The notes under the pieces: generated by a model
What the model saw: the letters and a program-made list of their open reading frames with translations, nothing else
Database searches by the model: none
Told to the model about the DNA's origin: nothing
NCBI RefSeq assembly: GCF_014236655.1
Contig: NZ_JACMYG010000010.1
Location: forward strand, 118,764-182,763
Direction: 5' to 3'
Source: Pseudomonas kielensis
GTDB taxonomy: Bacteria > Pseudomonadota > Gammaproteobacteria > Pseudomonadales > Pseudomonadaceae
Length of the DNA: 64,000 bases
Shown here: positions 7,734 through 18,206 of the stretch, piece after piece
How the letters are laid out: each line of letters begins with the position of its first letter
How positions within the stretch are numbered: position 1 is the stretch's first letter
Position numbers and translations under genes: made by a program

Positions 7734-9632
7734 ATGACTGCCCCGTCCCGTTTTCTGGCCTGGCTGGTGCTCCCGTGGTTAACGCTGTGCAGCTTCAATC
7801 TGCTGGCCGACACCGTGGACGGTGCTCCCCAAGCCCTGCATGTACTTGACTACATTGGCGCCGACTACCCGGCGACGGTCGAGGCAGGCAAGGTGATTGA
7901 TAGCGCCGAGTACCAGGAGCAGCTTGAGTTCCTGCGAGCGCTGCAAGCCTCTATCGCCGCGCTGCCGGCCAAGCCGCAGAAGGCGGAGCTGGAGCAGGGC
8001 GTGCTGGCACTGAACAAGGCGGTCGCCGAGCGCCAGGACGGTGCCAGTGTCGCCCGCCAGGCGCGGCAACTGGGTGCGAAGCTGGCAGTGGCCTACGAGG
8101 TCAGCCAGGCGCCGATCATTACCCCTGACCCCGTGCGCGGTGCGCCGTTGTACGCCCAGCATTGCTCGGTGTGCCACGGCGCCAATGGTGCTGGCGATGG
8201 CCCCGCAGGGGTCGGCCTGGAGCCTGCGCCCGCGAACCTGCGGGACAGGTCGCGCCAGGACCGTCTGAGCCTCTACGCGATCTACAGCACCCTTGGGCAG
8301 GGCATCGAAGGCACCGACATGCCGTCGTTCGCCGATCAGCTGGACGAGCGTCAGCGCTGGGACCTGGCGACTTACATCGCCAGTTTCAGCGTCGACCCGG
8401 CGGCGGTGAAAAACCAACAGACCTACAACCTGGCGGATCTGGCGCGCCAGACTCCAGCCGAAGTGCTGGCAGCCAACGGTCCTGAAGCGGCGGCCACCTT
8501 TCGCGCGCAACGGGCCCAGCCTCCGCAAGTCAAGCGTGGCCCGGGGCAGTTGCTCGACTACACCGCCGCGACCCTGGACAAGAGCATCGCCGCCTACCGT
8601 GCCGGCGACCACGACCAGGCCTACGACCTGTCGGTGGCGGCCTACCTGGAAGGGTTCGAACTGGTCGAGAGCTCCCTGGATAACGTCGACGCCACTGTGC
8701 GCAAAGACACCGAAAAGTCGCTGATGGCCTACCGTCAGTCACTGCAGGACGGCTTGCCGGTGGAGCAGGCCCAGCAGCGCCTGGACACCGCCAAAGCCAA
8801 GCTCAAGGAGTCCGCCAGCCGGCTGGGCAGTGATGGCTTGAGCTGGTCGCTGAGTTACCTCTCCGGCCTGTTGATCCTGTTGCGCGAGGGTCTGGAAGCA
8901 ATCCTGGTGCTGGCGGCGATCCTGGCGTTCCTGCGTAACACAGGCCAGCAATCGGCGGTGCGCAGCGTCAACGTCGGCTGGGGCCTGGCCTTGTTGGCTG
9001 GCCTTGCCACCTGGGCGTTGGCCGCCTATGTGATCGATGTCAGTGGTGCCCAGCGCGAATTGCTCGAAGGGGCGACCGCGCTGTTTGCCAGCGTCATGGT
9101 GCTGTGGTTGGGGGTCTGGATGCACGACCGTCGCCATGCGGCGGCCTGGCAGGATTACATCAAGAGCAGCCTGGTGGGCGGAGGCGGGCGTTTCGGTTTT
9201 GCGATCCTGGCGTTTTTCTCGGTGTACCGCGAGCTGTTCGAAGTGATCCTGTTCTACGAAACCCTGTGGCTGCAAGCCGGTCCGGCCGGGCATAACGCGG
9301 TGCTGGCGGGCGGTGCAACCGCGCTGGTGCTGTTGATTGGCCTGGCCTGGGTGATTTTGCGCGGCTCGGCAAAGCTGCCTCTGGCGCTGTTCTTCGGCAT
9401 CAATGCCGGCCTGCTGTGCGCCTTGTCGGTGGTGTTTGCCGGGCATGGCGTGAAAGCCTTGCAGGAGGCCGGGATCTTTGGCACGCGTCCGGTGCCATTC
9501 TTCGACTTCGATTGGCTGGGGATTCACGCTGACGCTTACTCGCTCGGCGCCCAGGCGGTGGCGATCCTGGCGATTGCCGTGCTGTACAGCCGCAGTCGTA
9601 TGGCCGAGAAGCGGCGAGTGCCGGTTTCGTAA
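7734..9632 (+). CDS. Cytochrome c / FTR1 iron permease fusion protein
   Basis: A 632-residue envelope protein. A signal peptide (about 1-25) is followed by a helical region, a class I cytochrome c domain with the heme motif CSVCH at 144-148 and a distal Met candidate in GTDMPSF, a second helical periplasmic region, then a C-terminal seven-helix FTR1 permease (about 370-625). The permease carries the two ferrous/ferric iron motifs REGLE (384-388) and RELFE (499-503). FTR1 proteins in yeast take up Fe(III) made by a ferroxidase; bacterial FtrC/EfeU proteins work with EfeO/EfeB-type partners. Here the cytochrome c fused in the same chain suggests that iron oxidation or electron removal is coupled to transport (inference). 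No efeO or efeB lies alongside. Confidence 0.9.
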   Translation: MTAPSRFLAWLVLPWLTLCSFNLLADTVDGAPQALHVLDYIGADYPATVEAGKVIDSAEYQEQLEFLRALQASIAALPAKPQKAELEQGVLALNKAVAERQDGASVARQARQLGAKLAVAYEVSQAPIITPDPVRGAPLYAQHCSVCHGANGAGDGPAGVGLEPAPANLRDRSRQDRLSLYAIYSTLGQGIEGTDMPSFADQLDERQRWDLATYIASFSVDPAAVKNQQTYNLADLARQTPAEVLAANGPEAAATFRAQRAQPPQVKRGPGQLLDYTAATLDKSIAAYRAGDHDQAYDLSVAAYLEGFELVESSLDNVDATVRKDTEKSLMAYRQSLQDGLPVEQAQQRLDTAKAKLKESASRLGSDGLSWSLSYLSGLLILLREGLEAILVLAAILAFLRNTGQQSAVRSVNVGWGLALLAGLATWALAAYVIDVSGAQRELLEGATALFASVMVLWLGVWMHDRRHAAAWQDYIKSSLVGGGGRFGFAILAFFSVYRELFEVILFYETLWLQAGPAGHNAVLAGGATALVLLIGLAWVILRGSAKLPLALFFGINAGLLCALSVVFAGHGVKALQEAGIFGTRPVPFFDFDWLGIHADAYSLGAQAVAILAIAVLYSRSRMAEKRRVPVS

Positions 9633-9653
9633 CCAGCATTCGCTTCGCTCACA

Positions 9654-9746
9654 ATCGCGGGCAAGTCGAATCGTCGCACCGCCGCTCCCACAAATTTAGC
9701 GTTAACCTTGTGGGGGCAGCGGGGCGACGATTCGACTGCCCGCGAT
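9654..9746. repeat. REP doublet (REPIN-like long palindrome)
   Basis: Two inverted arms, ATCGCGGGCAAGTCGAATCG... (9654-9693) and its near-complement ending ...CGACTGCCCGCGAT (9709-9746), separated by an AT-richer loop. Arms begin with the CGCGGGCAAG / CTGCCCGCG and GCTCCCACAA / TTGTGGGGGC elements of Pseudomonas REP sequences, with the usual GCTTG replaced by GTCGAATCGTCGCACCGCC. Confidence 0.85.
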
Positions 9747-9768
9747 GCTTTTAACAGAGGAAAACACG

Positions 9769-10224
9769 ATGCGTGTCTGGATCGATGCCGACGCCTGCCC
9801 CAGGGCGGCGAAGGATCTGGTAGTGAAGTTTGCCCTCAAGCGTCAGTTCGAGGTGCTGCTGGTGGCGGGGCAGCCGCAGACCAAGCCGGGCCTGGCACTG
9901 GTCAAGTTGATCGTGGTGCCCAGTGGCCCGGATGCGGCGGACGACTACCTGGTTGAGCACGCCGTACCTGGCGAGTTGGTGATCTGCAGCGATGTGCCGC
10001 TGGCCGACCGCCTGGTGAAAAAGGGCGTTGCCGCGTTGGACCCGCGTGGCAAGGAGTTCGATGCGCAGAACATGGGCGACCGCCTGGCGGTGCGCAACCT
10101 GTTCACCGACTTGCGTGAGCAGGGGCAGATGAGTGGCGGTCCGGCGCCGTTCGGCGAACGGGAAAAACAGGCGTTTGCCAATGCACTGGACCGTATCCTG
10201 ACCCGGCTCAGCCGCCAGGCCTGA
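9769..10224 (+). CDS. YaiI/YqxD (DUF188) family protein
   Basis: A 151-residue soluble protein beginning MRVWIDADACPRAAKDLV, the diagnostic N-terminus of the UPF0178/DUF188 family, with later ADDYLVEHAVPGELVICSDVPLADRLVKKG. The Asp-rich first strand and the second DxPLA motif resemble PIN-like nuclease folds, so nuclease activity has been suggested for the family but is not established. An ATG 24 nt upstream is rejected because AGAGG sits directly before 9769. It stands alone just after the REP element. Confidence 0.9.
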   Translation: MRVWIDADACPRAAKDLVVKFALKRQFEVLLVAGQPQTKPGLALVKLIVVPSGPDAADDYLVEHAVPGELVICSDVPLADRLVKKGVAALDPRGKEFDAQNMGDRLAVRNLFTDLREQGQMSGGPAPFGEREKQAFANALDRILTRLSRQA

Positions 10225-10275
10225 GCGTTGCCACCCAGGCCCTCTGCGCTGGCCAGCCAGCGCCTGCGGGGCAGG

Positions 10276-10944
10276 TCAGGCGTCGTTTTCGTGGGTCAGT
10301 TCGAGCACCCGGTCCACCAGCTTGTTGATGCCTGAAGCCACTTCGCTGATCGACTGCGCCAGCATGTAGGCCGGGGTGCTCACCAGTTTGCGTGCCTTGT
10401 CTTCGACGATGTCGGTGACGGCGCAGTCGGTATGGGTGGCGCCCATTTTGGTCAGCGCGGCGGCGGTATCGGCGTCGTTGCCAATGGTGCAGGTGACGCC
10501 GGGGCCGTAGATCTTCGCCGCCAGCGCTGGGGAAATACAGATCAGGCCCACGGGCTTGCCGGCTTCGGCAAAGGCTTCGGCCAGGGCCAGGACTTCCGGC
10601 TGCAGGCTGCAACCCGCGCCTTCGAGAGCAAAGTTGGAGAGGTTCTTGGCGGCACCGAAGCCCCCGGGAACGATCAGCGCGTCGAAGTCCTCGGCGTTGG
10701 CGTCACGCAGGTCCTTGACCTGGCCGCGGGCGATGCGGGCCGACTCCACCAGCACATTGCGCGACTCGGGCATTTCTTCGCCGCTCAGGTGGTTGATCAC
10801 ATGCAACTGGGTGATGTTCGGGGCGAAGCACTGCACTTGTGCGCCGCGCTGGTCCAGGCGCAGCAGGGTAATCACGCTTTCGTGGATCTCGGCGCCGTCA
10901 TAGACGCCACAGCCGGAAAGTATCACTGCAACTTTTTTGCTCAT
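10276..10944 (-). CDS. elbB: Isoprenoid biosynthesis-associated glyoxalase ElbB
   Basis: A 222-residue cytosolic protein of the DJ-1/PfpI glutamine-amidotransferase-like fold. It starts MSKKVAVILSGCGVYDGAEIHE and carries VPGGFGAAKNLSNFA and the nucleophile-elbow region GLICISPALAAKI with its cysteine, matching E. coli ElbB (SCRP-27A), reported to have weak glyoxalase activity and linked to the early isoprenoid pathway. A GGAGAAGAACCC ribosome site precedes the ATG. The 3' end lies 52 bp from the convergent yaiI-like gene. Confidence 0.92.
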   Translation of the reverse strand: MSKKVAVILSGCGVYDGAEIHESVITLLRLDQRGAQVQCFAPNITQLHVINHLSGEEMPESRNVLVESARIARGQVKDLRDANAEDFDALIVPGGFGAAKNLSNFALEGAGCSLQPEVLALAEAFAEAGKPVGLICISPALAAKIYGPGVTCTIGNDADTAAALTKMGATHTDCAVTDIVEDKARKLVSTPAYMLAQSISEVASGINKLVDRVLELTHENDA

Positions 10945-11058
10945 GGGTTCTTCTCCAGGTTCATGGCGCTAAATGTCCACTAATTTGTCGCTCGTTGCCA
11001 TAGGGTTGCTGCGCGTCCGGGCCTAATCTCAGGGCAACCACTGCTCACGGGTCGCGTC

Positions 11059-12294
11059 ATGAATTTCATTTTGTATGCGGTGCCGTTTTTCTTCGTGCTG
11101 ATTGCCATCGAGTTGCTGGCCGACCGTTGGCGTGGCGTCAGTCATTACCGCCTGGCGGACGCGATCAACAGCCTCAGCACGGGCGTGTTGTCGACCACCA
11201 CCGGGTTGCTGACCAAGGGCGTGGGCCTGCTGACCTACGCCTTTGCCCTCGAGCACCTGGCGCTGTTCGAGCTGTCGGCCGACAACCCATGGACCTGGGT
11301 GTCGGCCTTTGTCCTCTATGACTTTTGCTACTACTGGCTGCATCGCTGTGGCCACGAGCGCAACATCCTCTGGGCGGCACATTCGGTGCACCATCAAAGC
11401 GAGGACTACAACCTGTCCACGGCGCTGCGCCAGACCAGCACCGGGTTCCTGCTGGGCTGGATCTTCTATCTGCCGCTGGCGGTGCTCGGCGTGCCCCTGC
11501 TGGTGTTTGTCAGTGTCGCGGCGCTGAACCTGCTGTACCAGTTCTGGGTCCACACCCGGCACATTCCCAAGCTGGGCTGGTTCGAGTGGTTCTTCATTAC
11601 CCCATCCAATCATCGGGTTCACCATGCACAGAACGCTCTCTACATGGATCGCAACTACGGCGGGGTGTTCATTATTTGGGACCGACTGTTTGGCTCCTAT
11701 CAGGAGGAAGACGACAACGAGCCGGTGATTTTTGGCGTGACCACGCCGCTGGCCAGTTGGAATCCGTTGTGGGCCAATGTGCAGTTCTACGCGCAGTTGT
11801 GGGCCGATGCGCGGCGCGCCGAGCGGCGGTGGGACAAGCTGCGGATCTGGTTCATGCGCACCGGCTGGCGGCCGGCGGACGTCGCCGCCAAGTACCCGCT
11901 GTCCAAGCCGCAGTTGAGCCAGTTCCGCAAGTTCGAGGTGCCATTGGGCAGGCGCCAGCAACTGTACATAGCCTTGCAGTTCTGCCTGTACGTTGCCTTG
12001 GGCAGTTACCTGCTGGGCCGCGAGCAACAACTGCCAGGCAGCGCATTGCTGCTGGGCTGGGCCGCGCTGGCGTTCGGTCTGTATGTGCTGGGTATGGCCC
12101 TGGAGAATCGCCCGCAGGCGGTCAGGCTGGAACTGCTGCGGCTGCTATCGAACCTGCCGCTGGTGTGGCTGGCACCGCTGGTGGGGCTATGGCCGGCCAG
12201 CCATCTGGTCTGGGTCGGCCTGTGCGCTTACAGCGTGCTGAGTGTGATTGCGCTCTACGGTTGCCGAAGGTCTTTCACTCGGCTGGCGTCTTAG
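11059..12294 (+). CDS. Sterol desaturase / fatty acid hydroxylase family membrane protein
   Basis: A 411-residue protein with an N-terminal four-helix membrane di-iron oxygenase domain and a C-terminal extension with three to four further hydrophobic helices (about 300-400). The eight-histidine motif set is intact: HRCGHE, HSVHHQ (around residues 95-115) and NHRVHH (about 190-196). Substrate unknown; relatives hydroxylate or desaturate sterols, fatty acids, carotenoids or alkylglycerols. Its last 20 bases overlap the convergent dedA gene. The extended C-terminal membrane region is beyond the minimal family domain. Confidence 0.88.
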   Translation: MNFILYAVPFFFVLIAIELLADRWRGVSHYRLADAINSLSTGVLSTTTGLLTKGVGLLTYAFALEHLALFELSADNPWTWVSAFVLYDFCYYWLHRCGHERNILWAAHSVHHQSEDYNLSTALRQTSTGFLLGWIFYLPLAVLGVPLLVFVSVAALNLLYQFWVHTRHIPKLGWFEWFFITPSNHRVHHAQNALYMDRNYGGVFIIWDRLFGSYQEEDDNEPVIFGVTTPLASWNPLWANVQFYAQLWADARRAERRWDKLRIWFMRTGWRPADVAAKYPLSKPQLSQFRKFEVPLGRRQQLYIALQFCLYVALGSYLLGREQQLPGSALLLGWAALAFGLYVLGMALENRPQAVRLELLRLLSNLPLVWLAPLVGLWPASHLVWVGLCAYSVLSVIALYGCRRSFTRLAS

Positions 12295-12904
12295 GCTCGT
12301 TCTTGGCCTTTTCGGCGATCAAGGCCTGCTCGTCGGCATAGATCTGGCGGGCCAGGCGCGCGTTCTTGAAACGTCGACGCAGCCACAGGACCACGCCCAG
12401 CACCAGCAGGGCGCCAAGTACCCATAGCTCGTACTTCTTGACGCTGCCCAACATGCCTTCGAGCACGGCGCCAAAATGATAGGCGGCTGCCGCCAGCGCA
12501 GTGGCCCAGATCGCCGCGCCAATGCCGTTGAGGATCAGGTAGCGTCCCGGCGGGTATCCCGACAGGCCGATGGCCACCGGCATCACCGTGCGCAAGCCGT
12601 AGACGAAACGAAAGCTCAGGACCCAGATGTCCGGGTGCTTGCGGATATGCTCCAGCGCCCGGTCGCCCATCATTTGCCAGCGTGGCTTGCGCGCCAGCAG
12701 CTTGCGCCCGTGCTTGCGTCCCAGGAAGTACCACAGCTGGTCACCGGCATAGCTGCCGAGGAACGCGACGACCACCACCACATTGATGTCCATGTATCCG
12801 CGGAACGCGAGGAATCCCGCAAGAACCAGGATGGTTTCGCCTTCGAAGAACGTGCCTAGAAAGAGGGCAAAGTAGCCAAAATCATGCAGGAATTGTTGGA
12901 GCAT
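12275..12904 (-). CDS. DedA family membrane protein
   Basis: A 209-residue inner-membrane protein of the DedA/SNARE-associated superfamily, with about five hydrophobic segments. The FEGETILVLAGFLA motif (residues 19-32) and the FRFVYGLRTVMPVAIGLSG motif (about 100-118), with the catalytically important Glu and Arg residues, are conserved. DedA proteins act as lipid transporters or flippases (undecaprenyl phosphate, phosphatidylethanolamine) and affect membrane potential and peptide resistance. The frame stays open far upstream, but the MLQQFLHDFGYFALF start fits the family and the longer version would cross the hemB promoter. Confidence 0.9.
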   Translation of the reverse strand: MLQQFLHDFGYFALFLGTFFEGETILVLAGFLAFRGYMDINVVVVVAFLGSYAGDQLWYFLGRKHGRKLLARKPRWQMMGDRALEHIRKHPDIWVLSFRFVYGLRTVMPVAIGLSGYPPGRYLILNGIGAAIWATALAAAAYHFGAVLEGMLGSVKKYELWVLGALLVLGVVLWLRRRFKNARLARQIYADEQALIAEKAKNEPKTPAE

Positions 12905-12985
12905 TGTCTGGGTGCTGGCGAAATGAACGCGCAGCCTAACCCTTCGGGCCCATGGAGGAAAGTATCCAAATGTGTCTCGACGTGA

Positions 12986-14125
<1,140 letters not shown>

Positions 14126-14143
14126 CCCTCCCAGGAACACGCG

Positions 14144-16411
14144 ATGAATACCGAAGGACTCACTGAAGTTGCTGTAAACGAAGCTCAGCCCGTGGTCGAG
14201 CCCGTCGTTGAATCCACCCCCGAAGCGCTGCCGGAACTTGAGCCGGTCCCGGTCCCGGTCCCGGCCCCGGTCGCGGCGGCACCGGTGGCGGTCGCCGACA
14301 CCGCCCCTGCGGCACCGGCCATCGCGATCCCGGGCCTGGATGACAGCAGCCTGTACATCCATCGCGAGCTGTCGCAACTGCAGTTCAACATCCGCGTGCT
14401 GGAACAGGCGCTGGACGAGTCCTATCCCTTGCTGGAGCGGCTGAAGTTCCTGCTGATCTTCTCCAGCAACCTGGATGAGTTCTTCGAGATTCGTGTCGCC
14501 GGGCTGAAGAAGCAGATCACCTTCGCCCGTGAACAAGCCGGTGCCGACGGCCTGCAGCCGCATCAGGCGCTGGCGCGCATCAGCGAACTGGTGCACGGCC
14601 ACGTCGATCGCCAGTACGCCATCCTCAATGACATCCTGTTGCCGGAGCTGGAGAAACATCAGGTCCGCTTCATCCGTCGGCGTCACTGGAACACCAAGAT
14701 CAAGACCTGGGTGCGCCGCTATTTCCGCGACGAGATCGCGCCGATCATCACCCCGATCGGCCTCGATCCGACGCACCCGTTCCCATTGCTGGTGAACAAG
14801 AGCCTGAACTTCATCGTCGAGCTCGAGGGTATCGACGCCTTCGGTCGCGACTCCGGCCTGGCGATCATCCCGGCGCCACGCTTGCTGCCGCGGGTCATCA
14901 AACTGCCGGAAGAAGTGGGCGGCACGGGCGACAACTATGTGTTCCTGTCGTCGATGATCCACGCGCACGCCGACGACCTGTTCCAGGGTATGAAGGTCAA
15001 GGGCTGCTACCAGTTCCGCCTGACTCGCAACGCCGACCTGTCGGTCGACACCGAAGATGTCGAAGACCTGGCCCGCGCTCTGCGCGGTGAGCTGTTCTCG
15101 CGGCGCTACGGTGATGCGGTGCGCCTGGAGGTGGCCGATACCTGCCCGAAACACCTGTCCGACTACCTGCTCAAGCAGTTCAACCTGCACGAGACCGAGT
15201 TGTATCAGGTCAACGGCCCGGTCAACCTGACGCGCCTGTTCAGCATCACCGGCCTGGACAGTCATCCCGAGCTGCAATACATGCCGTTCACCCCGCAGAT
15301 CCCGAAACTGCTCCAGAACAGCGAGAACATTTTCAGCGTGATCAGCAAGCAGGACATTCTGCTGCTGCACCCCTTCGAGTCGTTTACGCCGGTGGTCGAT
15401 CTGCTGCGCCAGGCCGCCAAGGACCCACATGTGCTGGCGGTCCGCCAGACGCTGTACCGTTCCGGCGCCAACTCGGAAATCGTCGATGCCCTGGTCGACG
15501 CCGCGCGCAACGGCAAGGAAGTCACGGCCGTGATCGAACTGCGCGCGCGCTTTGATGAAGAGTCCAACCTGCAACTGGCCAGCCGCTTGCAGGCTGCCGG
15601 TGCGGTGGTGATCTACGGGGTGGTCGGCTTCAAGACCCACGCCAAGATGATGCTGATCCTGCGTCGCGAGGCCGGCGAGATCGTCCGCTACGCGCACTTG
15701 GGTACCGGTAACTACCACGCCGCCAACGCCCGTCTGTACACCGACTACAGCTTGCTGACGTCCGACGATGCCTTGTGCGAAGACGTCGGCAAACTGTTCA
15801 GCCAGTTGATCGGCATGGGCAAGACGCTGCGCATGAAGAAGCTGTTGCACGCGCCGTTTACCCTGAAGAAGGGCATGCTCGACATGATTGCCCGCGAAAC
15901 CCAGTTTGCGCTCGACGGCAAGCCGGCACACATCATCGCCAAGTTCAACTCGCTGACCGATCCGAAGATCATTCGCGCGCTGTACAAGGCCAGCCAGTCC
16001 GGGGTGCGCATCGACCTGGTGGTGCGTGGCATGTGCTGCCTGCGGCCAGGCATCGCCGGGGTCTCGCACAATATTCACGTGCGTTCGATCATCGGTCGCT
16101 TCCTTGAGCACACACGGGTGTTCTACTTCCTCAATGGCGGCGAGGAGCAGATGTTCCTGTCCAGTGCCGACTGGATGGAGCGCAACCTGGATAAACGGGT
16201 CGAGACCTGCTTCCCGGTGGAAGGCAAGAAGCTGCTGACCCGGGTCAAGAAAGAGCTGGAGCTGTACCTCAGCGACAACACCCACAGCTGGAGCCTGCAG
16301 TCGGACGGTCGGTACATCCGCAACACCCCGACCGGCAACCAGAACCCGCGCAGTGCGCAGGCGACGTTGCTCGAGCGCCTGGGCAGCCCGATCCTGCCGG
16401 TCAGCAGTTGA
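14144..16411 (+). CDS. ppk: Polyphosphate kinase 1
   Basis: Reversibly transfers the gamma-phosphate of ATP to long-chain polyphosphate. The 755-residue protein has the N domain (about 65-175), middle head domain and two PLD-like catalytic domains. The autophosphorylated histidine is His499 (GFKTHAKM) and the second catalytic histidine is His656 ([10 protein letters not shown]). Residues 15-60 are an extra Pro/Ala/Val/Glu-rich stretch ([15 protein letters not shown]) absent from E. coli PPK, which starts directly at the N domain. Cotranscription with hemB and a Pho box upstream suggest induction in low phosphate. A terminator lies directly after. Confidence 0.97.
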   Translation: MNTEGLTEVAVNEAQPVVEPVVESTPEALPELEPVPVPVPAPVAAAPVAVADTAPAAPAIAIPGLDDSSLYIHRELSQLQFNIRVLEQALDESYPLLERLKFLLIFSSNLDEFFEIRVAGLKKQITFAREQAGADGLQPHQALARISELVHGHVDRQYAILNDILLPELEKHQVRFIRRRHWNTKIKTWVRRYFRDEIAPIITPIGLDPTHPFPLLVNKSLNFIVELEGIDAFGRDSGLAIIPAPRLLPRVIKLPEEVGGTGDNYVFLSSMIHAHADDLFQGMKVKGCYQFRLTRNADLSVDTEDVEDLARALRGELFSRRYGDAVRLEVADTCPKHLSDYLLKQFNLHETELYQVNGPVNLTRLFSITGLDSHPELQYMPFTPQIPKLLQNSENIFSVISKQDILLLHPFESFTPVVDLLRQAAKDPHVLAVRQTLYRSGANSEIVDALVDAARNGKEVTAVIELRARFDEESNLQLASRLQAAGAVVIYGVVGFKTHAKMMLILRREAGEIVRYAHLGTGNYHAANARLYTDYSLLTSDDALCEDVGKLFSQLIGMGKTLRMKKLLHAPFTLKKGMLDMIARETQFALDGKPAHIIAKFNSLTDPKIIRALYKASQSGVRIDLVVRGMCCLRPGIAGVSHNIHVRSIIGRFLEHTRVFYFLNGGEEQMFLSSADWMERNLDKRVETCFPVEGKKLLTRVKKELELYLSDNTHSWSLQSDGRYIRNTPTGNQNPRSAQATLLERLGSPILPVSS

Positions 16412-16426
16412 TCTGCAGCTAGCAGG

Positions 16427-16466
16427 CAAAAAAATGGCGATCCCTGGGGATCGCCATTTTTGTTTG
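16427..16466. terminator. Bidirectional terminator between ppk and ppx
   Basis: CAAAAAAATGGCGATCC / GGATCGCCATTTTTG with a CTGG loop: perfect stem with A-run and T-run on either side, serving both convergent genes. Confidence 0.92.
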
Positions 16467-16486
16467 TGCAGCGCTCAGGCCACGGG

Positions 16487-17989
16487 TCAGCGCACGTTGA
16501 GGGTGAACCCGATCCGCGCCAGCCACTCGGCCTCCAGGGCGAAGTCGGCCTGGGTCAGTTGATTGTCGTCCAGCCACTTTTCCGGGAACAGCACATCCAG
16601 GCTGTCGCCGTTGGCGTGCAGGGTGACCTGGGGCATCGTCTGGGTGCCACGGATGTGATGGAACAGGATCGCGAAGCGCAGCAGCACGCACAAGCGGATC
16701 AGCTTGATGCCTTCGTCGCCGAACTCGGCAAACTTGTCCTTGGGAATGTTGCGGCGGTGGCCGCGCACCAGCAGCGCCAGCATCAACTGGTCCTCGCGGG
16801 AGAAACCGGCGAGGTCGGAGTGCTCGATCAGGTAGGCGCCGTGCTTGTGGTAATGGTAGTGGGCGATATCCAGGCCAACTTCATGGACCTTGGCGGCCCA
16901 GCCCAGCAGCTCGCGCCACACACCGTCATCCAGCTCCCAGTCCACCGCCACCTGGTCGAACGCGTGCAGGGCCTTGCGTTCAACCCGGGCGGCTTGTTCC
17001 AGGTCGACGTGGTAGCGGTCCATCAGCGAGCTCAGGGTGCGCTCACGGACGTCTTCGTGGTGATGGCGGCCCAGCAGGTCGTACAGCACACCTTCGCGCA
17101 GGGCGCCGTCGCAATGGTCCATGCGCTGCAGTTCAAGGGCATCGAAAATGGCTTCGAGAATCGCCAGGCCGGCCGGGAAGATCGCCCGGCGGTCAGGCTT
17201 GATGCCTTCAAAGTCGATTTTCTCGACGTCGCCCAGCTTGAACAGCTTGCGCTTGAGCCAGGCCAGGCCTTCGGCATTGACCTCGCCCGTGCCATGACCG
17301 CCGGCCTTGAGGGCCAGGCCGATGGCGCGGATGGTGCCCGAGGAGCCGATCGCCTCATCCCAGGTCAGGCGGTGCAGGGCGTGTTCGATGCTCATGATCT
17401 CCAGGCGCGCTGCGGTGTATGCCTGGGCGTAGCGTGCCGGGGTGATCTTGCCGTCCTTGAAGTAGCGCTGGGTGAAGCTCACGCAGCCCATTTGCAGGCT
17501 TTCGCGCAGCAGCGGCTCAAAGCGCTGGCCAATGATGAATTCGGTACTGCCGCCACCAATGTCGGCGACCAGGCGCTTGCCCGGGGTGTCGGCGAGGGTG
17601 TGGGAGACGCCCAGGTAAATCAGGCGCGCCTCTTCACGGCCGGAGATGACTTCGACCGGGTGGCCGAGGATTTCTTCGGCGCGGCGGATGAATTCGCCAC
17701 GGTTGCGCGCCTCACGCAGGGCGTTGGTGCCGACGATCCGCACCGCGCCCAAAGGCATGCCGTTGATCAGTTGGGCAAATCGCTTGAGGCAATCGAGCCC
17801 GCGCTGCATGGATTCTTCATTGAGCTGGCGGGCCTCGTCGATCCCGGCCGCCAGTTGCACCTTTTCGCCAAGCCGCTCGAGAATGCGGATCTCATTGTGG
17901 TGAGCCTTGGCCACGACCATATGAAAGCTGTTCGAGCCCAGGTCGATAGCGGCGATCAGGGACAGATTCTTGGCTTGGGATTGGGGCAT
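16487..17989 (-). CDS. ppx: Exopolyphosphatase
   Basis: Hydrolyses terminal phosphates from polyphosphate, the reverse of PPK in the cell. The 500-residue protein has the ASKHA-type Ppx/GppA domain (about 10-310) with [15 protein letters not shown] (phosphate 1 loop), [10 protein letters not shown], and [14 protein letters not shown] (phosphate 2 loop), then an HD-like helical domain (about 315-500) with HDVG-like [21 protein letters not shown]. It resembles Ppx rather than GppA by length and C-terminal domain. It converges on ppk across a shared terminator, as in P. aeruginosa. Confidence 0.95.
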   Translation of the reverse strand: MPQSQAKNLSLIAAIDLGSNSFHMVVAKAHHNEIRILERLGEKVQLAAGIDEARQLNEESMQRGLDCLKRFAQLINGMPLGAVRIVGTNALREARNRGEFIRRAEEILGHPVEVISGREEARLIYLGVSHTLADTPGKRLVADIGGGSTEFIIGQRFEPLLRESLQMGCVSFTQRYFKDGKITPARYAQAYTAARLEIMSIEHALHRLTWDEAIGSSGTIRAIGLALKAGGHGTGEVNAEGLAWLKRKLFKLGDVEKIDFEGIKPDRRAIFPAGLAILEAIFDALELQRMDHCDGALREGVLYDLLGRHHHEDVRERTLSSLMDRYHVDLEQAARVERKALHAFDQVAVDWELDDGVWRELLGWAAKVHEVGLDIAHYHYHKHGAYLIEHSDLAGFSREDQLMLALLVRGHRRNIPKDKFAEFGDEGIKLIRLCVLLRFAILFHHIRGTQTMPQVTLHANGDSLDVLFPEKWLDDNQLTQADFALEAEWLARIGFTLNVR

Positions 17990-18106
17990 GGTCTAGAGGT
18001 CTCGGTCGATAACCCGACCATCGTGCCACGATCAATCGCTGCCGCCAACGCGCAGTGTTCAAAGCCTTGATCCAGTGCAGGAAAACCGCTGACTGCTGCG
18101 CGGTCA

Positions 18107-18179
18107 ATCGCGGGCAAGCCCGCTCCCACCTGTGGGTTTCCATGTTGCCATTCACTGAGGGAGCGGGCTTGCCTGCGAA
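18107..18179. repeat. REP doublet (REPIN)
   Basis: ATCGCGGGCAAGCCCGCTCCCAC and the inverted GAGGGAGCGGGCTTGCCTGCGA arm separated by about 28 bp. This is the classic GTGGGAGCGGGCTTGCCCGCGA REP of P. fluorescens. It sits between the start region of ppx and the end of the amino-acid importer operon. Confidence 0.92.
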
Positions 18180-18206
18180 GACGGGCTGACTGACGCTGAA
18201 GAACGG

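Noticed and set aside
16460..18070. A 536-codon plus-strand frame opposite ppx
   Set aside because: Shadow of ppx; no family motif, and it crosses the terminator.
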